From NCBI RefSeq assembly GCF_000482865.1, contig NZ_KI519516.1, positions 19,755 through 83,754 of the forward strand: a DNA stretch of 64,000 nucleotides. The letters run 5' to 3'. This stretch comes from Actinokineospora inagensis DSM 44258. Lineage in GTDB: Bacteria; Actinomycetota; Actinomycetes; Mycobacteriales; Pseudonocardiaceae. The position numbers were made by a program, and so were the translations under genes. The notes beneath the pieces are model-generated. The model was not told the DNA's origin. It did not search any database and saw nothing but the letters and a program-made list of their open reading frames with translations. This document shows positions 34,901 to 42,362 of the stretch, one piece after another. Each line of letters starts with the position of its first letter. Position 1 is the first letter of the stretch.

Positions 34901-36373
34901 AACCCGGCCGCGGAGCCCGTCCACCTGGAGTTCGGGGTCGGTGGCGCCACCGATTGGGTACCCGCCGCGCTCGGTGTCGACCTGCACTGCGATGCCCTGG
35001 AAGCGGTTGTCGAGGTCCCCGCCGAACCCGGTGAACCGACGCGCGTCGAACGAACCGGCAGGCTCCGGTACATGGTGCTGGTCGAGGCCGAGCTCCCGGA
35101 GACGATGTCCGTCTTCGACCGCGACCTGCTCGCCCAGATCCTCATCGCGGCGATCGTCCACGCCCAGGTCGGGGGTCCGGGGCTGCGCGAAGGCGCGGAC
35201 TGGTCGACCGCCCTGGTCTCGGCCGCCCAGACCCTGGGTATCGTCGGCAACGGGCACGACGACGCCGCCAAGGCCCGGGCGTGGCGCGAATGGCTCACCG
35301 ACCACGACGTCGTCGCGGCGGTACGCGAGGTGGCAGGCGAGGTCTTCGCCCCAGACCGCTCGCCGAAATGGCTCGCCTGGTGGCGCGAGACCTACACGGT
35401 GACCGCTGCCCACTTCGTGTTGAACGCGCTGTCGGCCCGATGCCCCGGCATCGACCCCGATGAGGTCGTGGTCGACTTGGACCCCGAGCACGACGACCGG
35501 TTCTGGCTCTCGGAACGTTCGCCAGGCGGTACCGGCCAGATCGAGGCGTTCCAGCGGGAACTGGCACGAGACCCGAGCGCGTTCAGCCGGGCGCTGGAGG
35601 ATGCCATGCTGCCAAGCGCGTTGGAGACCGTGGACGAGCAACTGACCGCCCTGTTGCGGGCTCCGTCGACCGGGGTGACCGCCGCGCTCGACGAACTCCG
35701 CGACGCGTGGCGATCCGGGCACGAAGCCGTGACAGCCGCCGTGGCCAACGTCGAACGGGCCGCCAAGGACAGTGACATCTCCCTCGACGGTCCCGCCCGA
35801 GTCACGTTGAGCACTCGCGTGGCGGGCCCCGGCGCGCACCCCAACCTGGTAGGCAAGCTCCGGGACTGGCTGGATCTGCGCGACCAGGCCGCCGAGGCCG
35901 CGGAGTTGGCGATCGACCCCAGAACGCTCGGAGTGCTCGTCGCCACCGACAAGAGCGCCGACGACCTCTTGCACCTGGGCGCGGACACCGAGGAGCCACG
36001 TCGGGCCAGGGCGGTGAGCAACGTGTTGTGGCCGTGGGGCGCCGCTTCCGGTTCGCCGTCGTCGTTGTACGGGACCGTGCCGGAGATCGCACCGTCCTTG
36101 GTCCGCTCGCACGTCCGGTTGAGCCCCAGCACCATCCAAGTGTCCACTTGGGACGAGAAGATCCGCGCGGCGGTGCACGCGGCGCTGATCGACGCGGGCG
36201 AGATCGTGGTGGCGGTGCGGCAGTCGGCACGCGATCTGCTCCGCACCGTGCTGCTGGACCTGCAAGTCCAGCCGATCGAGGTGGGTGCGCTGCTGGCACA
36301 CCCGGTGACGGTCGGGCTGCGGGAGAGCACCAACATCGTCGAGGTCCGCGTGCTGCTGCGGGAGGCGCTGTGA
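31964..36373 (+). CDS. dpdJ: DpdJ-like DEAD/DEAH-box helicase with Cys-rich insertion
   Basis: This 1469-residue protein has an N-terminal winged-helix-like region and then an SF2 core: GTGSGKT at 173-179, DEVH at 365-368, LSATL, and motif VI QFLQRKGRAGRS near 615. Between motifs I and II is a Cys cluster (CPYLRCLRCNGDLVW, then CVQTGCG) that looks like a zinc-binding insertion. The overall plan resembles large Z1/DrmA-like helicases of defence systems. About 800 C-terminal residues have no recognised domain. It is the largest gene of the operon and overlaps both neighbours. Confidence 0.85.
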   Translation: MADNQLRRDLEALSRLELHEAELLAWGAVGAEWTADEIQDVLDRTNADPGVLQRLVDKALVVRTPNQGYRTRSAETMRLLATLRQAFGNTRVTEGKSLVLDHRYLHRPRRRPKRDLPAERALTGAYRYLEGNGEAVVRAIAPPHISGFQQRSTETVLKALSGRDSSGVIVTAGTGSGKTLAFYLPLLAWLADQAAKQGEPGTLALALYPRNELLKDQLRALLRYLETAARAGAGPTLSVATWFGPTPVDARSVKHVWDLRGKDYLCPYLRCLRCNGDLVWRASDMSAKPVRERLECVQTGCGARVDGSVLRLTRDSAQRQPAHIMLTTTESLNRQLSAPGNLVAFGVVAPPGAKRGPTLATVLLDEVHTYEGPTGAQNAMLFRRLKHRLNRDLVWVGLSATLREPEPFLARLVNLKSSAVDSVSPRPDEMEVTGAEYLVALRHNPHSSTGPLSLSIQTAMALTRGLDAPQNNPIDPPLSSNGVFGTKVFVFTDKLDSTNRLYWDLCDAEGTALSKRRPRSLAHLRSTGQGELKAEHQEPPDLRDQAGQLWWLAEHLGHKIDDDQALKVGRTSSQDRGVAAEAQVVVATATLEVGFDDDQVGAVIQHKAPHDAAQFLQRKGRAGRSVQTRPWTVVVLSDWGRDRQAWDAYDAMFDPELPPRTIPVENLYVLRIQAVYALLDWLALSLRYKGRESTWTDLSGSAEQLFPTNTNAREAAEARQRQLRSELRGLLENSGKRVLLRRHLQRALGLGSDEQAESLVDTLLWESPRPLLLAVVPTMLRRLEDNWRGEPVGMDNGLQTRTPLRDFVPGNLFDDLLVPDVEFTVPGRRGKSEIQHLPALRALREFCPGNVSRHFGVYFDNKRHWIPLPAIAPGEPARRVDIKDVYNARFVDRVTVGDLAVDVHSPVSATLEAVDNGVKDASSMIPAWEFHVSKLGSGNQVSLDRGAERLLSGLTAHLHVQGGGVRTIRYARTARGTLWNPAAEPVHLEFGVGGATDWVPAALGVDLHCDALEAVVEVPAEPGEPTRVERTGRLRYMVLVEAELPETMSVFDRDLLAQILIAAIVHAQVGGPGLREGADWSTALVSAAQTLGIVGNGHDDAAKARAWREWLTDHDVVAAVREVAGEVFAPDRSPKWLAWWRETYTVTAAHFVLNALSARCPGIDPDEVVVDLDPEHDDRFWLSERSPGGTGQIEAFQRELARDPSAFSRALEDAMLPSALETVDEQLTALLRAPSTGVTAALDELRDAWRSGHEAVTAAVANVERAAKDSDISLDGPARVTLSTRVAGPGAHPNLVGKLRDWLDLRDQAAEAAELAIDPRTLGVLVATDKSADDLLHLGADTEEPRRARAVSNVLWPWGAASGSPSSLYGTVPEIAPSLVRSHVRLSPSTIQVSTWDEKIRAAVHAALIDAGEIVVAVRQSARDLLRTVLLDLQVQPIEVGALLAHPVTVGLRESTNIVEVRVLLREAL

Positions 36374-36900
36374 ACCGGGTCATCCGCAAGTCGCACGCGC
36401 AGAGTTCGGTTGAGGTGTTCAACCTGCTGGTCAGCCTATTCACCGCCGAACTCGTGCGGCCCAGCCGACACCTGTGGCTGGTGTCGCCGTGGATCACCAA
36501 CGTCGACCTGATCGACAACTCCGCGGGCACCTACCCGGTGCTGTCCCGATTCGGGCACCGTCCAGTCCGACTCGCCGAGATCGTCGCGGTCCTCGCCGCC
36601 AACGGCGCCAAGGTGATCGTGGCCACGACGTCCGACAGGCGCAATGAGGCCTTCCTGCACCGGCTGCGCGACTTGGCGAACGACCTCGATGTCGTCGACC
36701 GGGTGCGGATCGTCGTCGACCCGGACCGCAAACTGCACGCCAAGGCGGTGACCGGCGACAACTACGCGCTGGTCGGGAGTATGAACATCACCTACAACGG
36801 CATTCACTTCCTGCAGGAGGACGTGGAGTTGAAGACCGACCCGGCTTACGTCGCCCAGGCCAGGATGGACGCCGACCACAGGTTCGGGGGCCTGCGGTGA
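36370..36900 (+). CDS. dpdK: DpdK-like phospholipase D-family protein
   Basis: This 176-residue protein carries one HKD signature: H123 in KLHAKAVTGDNYALVGSMN, i.e. HxK, then D, then GSxN. PLD-family nucleases with a single HKD act as dimers, so it is the best candidate for DNA cleavage in this operon. The N-terminal LWLVSPWITNVDLID block is typical of the fold. DpdK is the PLD protein of the Dpd island; DISARM carries a comparable protein (DrmC). GTG start and TGA stop overlap both neighbours. Confidence 0.88.
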   Translation: MNRVIRKSHAQSSVEVFNLLVSLFTAELVRPSRHLWLVSPWITNVDLIDNSAGTYPVLSRFGHRPVRLAEIVAVLAANGAKVIVATTSDRRNEAFLHRLRDLANDLDVVDRVRIVVDPDRKLHAKAVTGDNYALVGSMNITYNGIHFLQEDVELKTDPAYVAQARMDADHRFGGLR

Positions 36901-39044
36901 TCAAGGCGACCGGGCTACGCCGGTGCGTCGGCGATCTCGCCGTCTACCGAGCCTTCCAGGACACCTTCGAGGTGCTGATCGACGAGCAACTGCGCAAGCT
37001 CACCGGGGCGCCCGGTGAGTGGGTGGTCATCCCGCTCAACAAGCGCAATCCCCAGGGCTTCTACCTGCTGTCGGCGGATCTCGAAGGGCAACGCCGCGGC
37101 CGGGAGGTGCTGGACGCCTTTCTCGGGCCGACGACCGCGGCGCTGACCAGCATGCGGCTGAGCAAGCTGCAGCAGGTCGACCGAGACCTCGAAACCGCCG
37201 GGGTCGCCCACCTCTCCTACGTGAAACGGGTCGCCGACCACCAGAAGATGGTGGACCGGATCCGAATCGCCGTGTCGACCATCGCCTCGAAGGACGCCCG
37301 CCCGCGGCCCACCCTGGTTCCCCACCTGTACCGGCTGCGTGACTTCCGGTTCGCCCTGGCACAGCAGAACTCGACCGAGGCGAACAACGCACTGCATGAC
37401 CTGCAACTCAGCGGGCAGTTGAGCCTGGAGAACCTGCGGTTCCTCGAGGTGGAACTGCACGGCCGCCTCGGCCGCTGGGCGGAACTGCGGCGACTGCACT
37501 ACTTCAACGAACTGCTGATCACCCGCAGGCCGCGCGCCATCAACGAACTCCTGCTGGAGATGATCTGGCAGATCGACATCGCTAACATCGGTGTCGACCG
37601 ACCGCTGTCCGAGATCGCGGACGAGGCCGATCTGACCTCGTTGTTCGGGGCTGTCATCGGGTCGCTGGACGTCCCCGGCACGGAGCCCGGCCGGAAGGTC
37701 GCCGCCATCGCGGCCGCCAACGCGGGCGACGAACAACGCCTGACCCGCATCCTCGACGCGGCGGGCCCGAGCGAACGCGACGACCTCCAGCGGCTGTTGG
37801 ATCGACGCGAGACTCCGGCGCCCACCTCGCCACCTGCCGTGGGTCTGTACGAACTGCACAGCCAAGGTCAGTTCACCGCAGTGGTCCAGCGCTACATCGA
37901 ACACCCAGAACCCGGCACGACGATGTTGGCTGTGGACGCACTCCTGAGGATGGAGGACCGCGAGTACGCACCTGCCGTACTCGCGGCGGTGGAGGGCTTT
38001 CACGCTTCGAACCTGTTGCCACAGTTGACCCGCGGCAACAGGCGGGACATCGAAGACCTGCGCGCGCTCGTTGACTCGACCTGCTCGGACTGGGCCAGTT
38101 GGCTGCACCGCGTGGGTGCGGGACCGTGGCCGGACGCCGAACGCATCTTGCGCGCGAGCCACGAGGACTGGCCCGATCTGGAGACCCTCACCGCGGACGA
38201 GGCGGACCAAGCGGCCGAAGACCTGCTCCACGCGTCGATCGTGGCCAACGCCGACCAAGTGATCGCGTCGCTCGACCTGCTCTGCCTCGCCGCCGCCCGC
38301 ACGACCTCGAGACCGCACCTGGCACAGTTCAGCGAATGCGTGCTGGAGATCCTGAAGAACCAGGAGAACATCAGCGGCCCCGTTCGCCACGCCTACCTCG
38401 GCCTACTGGACAGCATCCTGGCAACTGGCCCGACCGCCGACCGCTACGAGAGCGCGATCGAGGGTGCGAGCACCTTGTGGACGCTGATCGCCGCCCCCAT
38501 CGCGGTCGATTGGGGCATCGATCTGGTGGACCTGTTGGTGGCCAATCCGAGTCCGAGTCCCGGGACGATGATCAGCGTGATCAGCGCGGTACTCGGCCGG
38601 ATCCGGGACATGCCCGTCGACCGGTTGAGCCTGCGGCAGCGCACCGCGGTCAACCACCAGGCCGAGCACGCAGGCCTGCCTGTCGTGTCGGCTACCGCGC
38701 CGACCACGGAACCCGACACAGCCTGGTCGACCCTGGCCAACAGTGAGATCGGCATCTATACCCTGCGACCCGACGCCGTCGACCAGTTCCGGGATCGCCT
38801 CCAGCGGATGCAGGTTCCCAAGTCGGTCACCGTCACCGGCAACAGCGACAAGGTGTCCACACCGATACTGCGTGCGCTCGCAGGACGCGCCGACTACATG
38901 ATCGTCGACACCTGGCACGCCGCCCACGCCGCGACCAACGCGATCGACGAGATACTGCCGCGTGACCGGCAACTCCTCCCCGAGGGTCGGGGCGTCTCCG
39001 CCTACATCCGCGTGCTGGAAAGTGCATTGTCCCAACACGTCTGA
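36897..39044 (+). CDS. dpdD: DpdD-like protein, last gene of the dpd operon
   Basis: This 715-residue protein has no recognised catalytic motif. Long helical stretches in the middle (about 150-460) suggest a repeat scaffold, and a C-terminal alpha/beta region is rich in TVTGNSDKV and DYMIVDTWHAAHAATN-like segments. The name comes from size and neighbourhood. In the founding Dpd island dpdD sits beside the modification genes dpdA-C; here it follows dpdK and those genes are missing. The stop is 17 bases from the convergent broken MFS gene. Confidence 0.75.
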   Translation: MIKATGLRRCVGDLAVYRAFQDTFEVLIDEQLRKLTGAPGEWVVIPLNKRNPQGFYLLSADLEGQRRGREVLDAFLGPTTAALTSMRLSKLQQVDRDLETAGVAHLSYVKRVADHQKMVDRIRIAVSTIASKDARPRPTLVPHLYRLRDFRFALAQQNSTEANNALHDLQLSGQLSLENLRFLEVELHGRLGRWAELRRLHYFNELLITRRPRAINELLLEMIWQIDIANIGVDRPLSEIADEADLTSLFGAVIGSLDVPGTEPGRKVAAIAAANAGDEQRLTRILDAAGPSERDDLQRLLDRRETPAPTSPPAVGLYELHSQGQFTAVVQRYIEHPEPGTTMLAVDALLRMEDREYAPAVLAAVEGFHASNLLPQLTRGNRRDIEDLRALVDSTCSDWASWLHRVGAGPWPDAERILRASHEDWPDLETLTADEADQAAEDLLHASIVANADQVIASLDLLCLAAARTTSRPHLAQFSECVLEILKNQENISGPVRHAYLGLLDSILATGPTADRYESAIEGASTLWTLIAAPIAVDWGIDLVDLLVANPSPSPGTMISVISAVLGRIRDMPVDRLSLRQRTAVNHQAEHAGLPVVSATAPTTEPDTAWSTLANSEIGIYTLRPDAVDQFRDRLQRMQVPKSVTVTGNSDKVSTPILRALAGRADYMIVDTWHAAHAATNAIDEILPRDRQLLPEGRGVSAYIRVLESALSQHV

Positions 39045-39060
39045 CCTATTTGGCGAACAC

Positions 39061-39945
39061 TCAGGTCAAGACGAGCGCTTTCTGCGTCGGGAACTTGCGC
39101 AGGCCGAGCAGGGCGGTGCAGCCCGCGGCGAGGAGGCGGGCCGGGGTCAGGCGGCGGGTAAGGGTGGCCGTGGTGAGGCCCGCGATGAGGCCGCCGATGG
39201 CTTGGACGCCGCGCAGGAGGCCGACTTCGGTTTCGCCTTCGCCGAGGGGGCCGGTGACGAAGACGATGAACAGAACCAGGAACATGCCTTGCGCCAGGGC
39301 GATCAGGACGAGGATTGCGCTGACTGCCCGGAGTCGACCTCGGGTGAGTTCGGTGACGCCGTCGAGCCAGCGGTGGGTGGTGGTGCGGGTGGCGGCGGTG
39401 GGCATGGAGGCAAACAGCAGTGCCGCAGCGACGGTGAGGGCGCGATCGGCAGTGATCACCCAGGCGAGGCCGAAGACGCCGAGGACCAGGCCGTCGAGGG
39501 CGCTGCCCACGAGTCGGGCGGCGCTGCTGTTGAAGCCCATCAAGCCGTTGGCGGCGGCGAGTCGAGCGGTGGGACGACGGCGGGAACCAAGGCGCTGCGA
39601 ACGGGTTCAAAGATGGCACCGGCCGCGGCTTGACCGACCAAGACCGCGACGACGACAACGGAATCGCGGAAGTCGGCAGTGGGACCAGAACAGCGGCCTG
39701 GCCCACGCACACGACGAACAGGACACGGCCGCAGTCGAAGCGTTCGGCGAGGGCGCCGGTGAGTGGACTGAGCAGTATCATCGGGAGCATGCCCGCGACC
39801 ATGGCCAATGCGGTCGACCCGGCGGAACCGGTGCTCTAGTAGATGTAGACGGGCAGGGCGACCTGGACCATCCACTCGGCGGTTCCTCGAACAGGCCCGC
39901 CAACCACAGCCGGACGAACCGACGTTGTCGCATCAGGTCTTTCAC
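39061..39945 (-). pseudogene. Broken MFS transporter gene
   Basis: Fragments of one MFS protein are spread over all three frames of the minus strand. VKDLMRQRRFVRLWLAGLFE is at 39945, then, after a frameshift near 39890, TAEWMVQVALPVYIY and an in-frame TAG near 39837. AMVAGMLPMILLSPLTGALAERFD follows, then a shift near 39680 to VVVVAVLVGQAAAGAIFEPVRSA. Next comes a break near 39545, and finally LVGSALDGLVLGVFGLAWVITADRA through to the stop at 39061. At least four inactivating changes are present. The GTG start overlaps the stop of the ArsR-type relic, so the pair was once an efflux/regulator operon. Confidence 0.85.
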
Positions 39946-40490
39946 GAGCCGGGATTCCCGTCTGCCTCGATGTGGAGGAATCCGCACCAGGACGCGTGCA
40001 CCAGGCGGGCGTCGGCGGGAGCGTCTTCGCGGATGGTCGACACGAATGGTCGAACCAGCGCTTCGATGTCCTCGCTCAGCGCGGTCAGTTCGGCCGGGGT
40101 CACCCGCAGCGAGCAGTGGTTTGAGCTGGGCCGCGCGCAGCCAGTGCGGGTCGACCTCGTTCACCGAGTCGACGAATCGCTGGGTCAGCGCGAGGCCGTT
40201 GCCGATGGGCACGCCGAACACCCCCAACTGGGCGGCCTGGACCGCCAGGTCGCGGTCGAGTTCACCCAACTCCAGGCCGACCTGGGTGGCCTGCCTGCCA
40301 CAGCCGCTCCCGCCCGTCGCGCCCGCCACCGGCTCGACCAGGCCCCACTTGCCGAGCTGCCGCAGGTGCCAACTGCAGTTCGACGCCGCTGCGCACTCGC
40401 TGGCGGTGCACGGACCACCGACTCAGGTAGCTCAACAGGGCGGAGCGCAGCGGGTGGGCCAGCGCCCGCAGCACCTCGACATCGCGGACC
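39942..40490 (-). pseudogene. Frameshifted ArsR-type regulator gene
   Basis: The N-terminal winged helix DVEVLRALAHPLRSALLSYL is in one frame. After a one-base shift near 40416 it continues as GPCTASECAAASNCSWHLRQLGKWGLVEPV in a second frame. After another shift near 40120 it continues as LRVTPAELTALSEDIEALVRPFV in a third. It resembles ArsR/HTH_20 regulators with a C-terminal ligand domain. No start codon remains in the helix frame. Decay matches that of the adjoining MFS gene. Confidence 0.8.
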
Positions 40491-40513
40491 CCGCAGCCGC
40501 TCGGGTAGGGACG

Positions 40514-40554
40514 CCGTGGGTGCGGGGATCCCCCAGGCACCCCCGCACCCACGG
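40514..40554. terminator. GC-rich terminator hairpin after the ankyrin gene
   Basis: A perfect 14-bp stem (CCGTGGGTGCGGGG with its complement) closes a 13-base loop, 15 bases past the stop of the minus-strand ankyrin gene. There is no U-tract, as is common for actinobacterial hairpin terminators. Confidence 0.7.
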
Positions 40555-40568
40555 CAGGCTTCGCGGTC

Positions 40569-41498
40569 TCAGGACCAGTAGTCGACATCCGGTAAGCGCA
40601 CCCAGACGTCCGGCTCACCGGTGATCGCGCGGCCGTCCACCGGCTGGAGGTCCGCGTGAGCGCAGCAATAGCCGATAGCGTTGCGCTGGTAGAGATAGGC
40701 GAGCAGGACCTCCCTCGATGAGTCCCCGGCGGACGGGTCGCCGCCGGGGTGCAGGTCCCAGCCCACGACCTCGCCGTCCACGACCAGGCTGCCCTGGTTG
40801 CCGCTCTTGGGGTTGGCGTAGAGCGAATAGCACCGCGTGCCCCGCGACAGCCGCCGCGAGACCCCGGGCGTGTTCGGTTGAAATCCCCAGGGCTGGGCAA
40901 CGACGCAGCCACCGGGGACGTCGGTGAGGCCGACGAACAGCAGGCTGCCGCTCAGGTCCGACCACGGATCGGCGGGCGGCCCGTCGACCGGTTCGGCGTC
41001 GAGCCTGCGCACGGCCTCGGCGACATCGACACCCCGCGCGCAGCACAGCCCCAGACCCTCGACGTACCCGAGATCGCCCAGGGCGGCGATCAGGCGCCTG
41101 CTCTCGACCACGGCCTCGACCTCCGCGGCGGACAGCACATCCCGGGGTAACGGGTCCCGTGCCAGAGCCATGATCCGGTTCGGTGTCCAGCCCGCCATCA
41201 CGTGGCGGTCGGTATCGGCACCAGCGGCCACCAAGAACCGGGCGTTGTCGAAGCGGCGGGCGAACAGAGCCGGCCACAGTGGGGTCACGCCCGCTGACAA
41301 GGGGTCCACGTCGTCAACCACGCGCAGGAGTTCGGCGACCACTTCCGGAGAACCGTCCTCGGCGGCCATGTGCAGCGGGCTGCCCCGCCAGCCGCCACCG
41401 GCGTTCGGGTCGGCGCCCGCCGCCAACACTGCTCGCACCTTCCCGAGGTCACCCCAATCCGCCCAGCCGATCTGTTCCCAGGCCGAGTTCTCGACCAT
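40569..41498 (-). CDS. Ankyrin-repeat protein
   Basis: This 309-residue protein has two to three ankyrin repeats at the N terminus (about 15-110). Typical motifs are VRAVLAAGADPNAGGGWRGSPLHMAAEDG and GVTPLWPALFARRFDNARFLVAAGADTD. Residues 150-309 form a domain that was not recognised, with several Cys and aromatics (GVSRRLSRGTRCYSLYANPKSG). There is no signal peptide. The gene is complete, with GGGGGA ahead of ATG 41498, and stands between two degraded genes. Target and function are unknown. Confidence 0.82.
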   Translation of the reverse strand: MVENSAWEQIGWADWGDLGKVRAVLAAGADPNAGGGWRGSPLHMAAEDGSPEVVAELLRVVDDVDPLSAGVTPLWPALFARRFDNARFLVAAGADTDRHVMAGWTPNRIMALARDPLPRDVLSAAEVEAVVESRRLIAALGDLGYVEGLGLCCARGVDVAEAVRRLDAEPVDGPPADPWSDLSGSLLFVGLTDVPGGCVVAQPWGFQPNTPGVSRRLSRGTRCYSLYANPKSGNQGSLVVDGEVVGWDLHPGGDPSAGDSSREVLLAYLYQRNAIGYCCAHADLQPVDGRAITGEPDVWVRLPDVDYWS

Positions 41499-41604
41499 CG
41501 TTCCCCCTGGTCACGCGCTCTACGTCGGTAGACAGCCGATGGTGCCATGGCCCACCGACAATTCCCGGAGCGCGACCGGGGTCCGGCTCAGTTGAAGACC
41601 CGAG

Positions 41605-41850
41605 GGTGGAGGTCGGCGATGTGTCGCAGCGGTGGCCGTTGATCTTGCAGTACTGCGGTACCTCGGATCCGGTGACCAGGAACCCGAAGGTCACCGAGCC
41701 GCCCGCGGCCACGGCGCCGTTGTACTCGCGGTTGCTGAACGTGTAGTGGTTGCCGCTGCTGATCATCGTGGCGTCCCAGTAGGACCCGGGGGTGGTGCCC
41801 GCGGGCAGGTCGAACTCGATCTTCCAACTGGTCAGGGCGGTCGAACCGGT
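41605..41850 (-). pseudogene. Fragment of a carbohydrate-binding module (CBM2)
   Basis: About 80 residues match the second half of a family 2 cellulose/chitin-binding module: SWKIEFDLPAGTTPGSYWDA, SGNHYTFSNREYNGAVAAGG and VTFGFLVTGSEVPQYCKINGH. The N-terminal strands, a signal peptide and any catalytic domain are missing, and the frame upstream is unrelated. This is a relic of a secreted glycoside hydrolase or LPMO. The 340 bases from here to the diguanylate cyclase RBS show no other gene. Confidence 0.75.
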
Positions 41851-42362
41851 AGCGAGCACCCGCGACAGCAAGTGGCCTAGACCACTACGGTCAGTGTGCC
41901 GAGGACCGCCGAGGCCAGGACCCTTTTCCCAGTACGGTGCGAGCTGCGCCATCCGGAGGAACCGGCGTCGCACTGCCCCACTGGCCCGGTCGATCACCGC
42001 GCACCGTGTTCGCTCATTCACTCGATCATCGAGTCATACCACCATCTGCCGGTCAACGCTCCGCCGAACACGTGCCGGAGGCTGGTCCGACCACCGTCAT
42101 CGGGGTACGCCGGTTGAGTGGTTGGCGGCAATCGCGGTTCGGTTTCGCCTCCTGGGATGACCAGGTGCCCTAGGGTTTGCGGTGGAAGCTCGCGCTCGCG
42201 GGGGGAGCGCCGGGCGACGGCTACGCGGAACGGGTCCCGGGGGGTGCCCGTCGTACCGTCACCGGTCGGGCCGGTCAGGATCGCCCCTCCCTCGCCCAAG
42301 CGAGATCACGCACAGGCGTCCTCCCGCGCGGGAGGAGCCGCACTTGGGGAGGTGCGAGCGGT

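Noticed and set aside
34262-36301. A 679-residue minus-strand frame opposite dpdJ
   Set aside because: It is an antisense shadow without start signal or recognisable motifs. The plus-strand frame is part of a coupled operon.
21590-39044. DISARM or BREX as the identity of the defence operon
   Set aside because: SNF2, helicase and PLD proteins are shared with DISARM. However, no DUF1998 protein (DrmB) and no DNA methyltransferase is present, nor are BrxC/PglZ. The number and order of genes match dpdE-K plus dpdD instead.
39050-40624. A 524-residue plus-strand frame over the decayed MFS/ArsR region
   Set aside because: Its composition is Arg/Pro-rich shadow coding, and the minus strand carries recognisable MFS and ArsR segments in broken frames.
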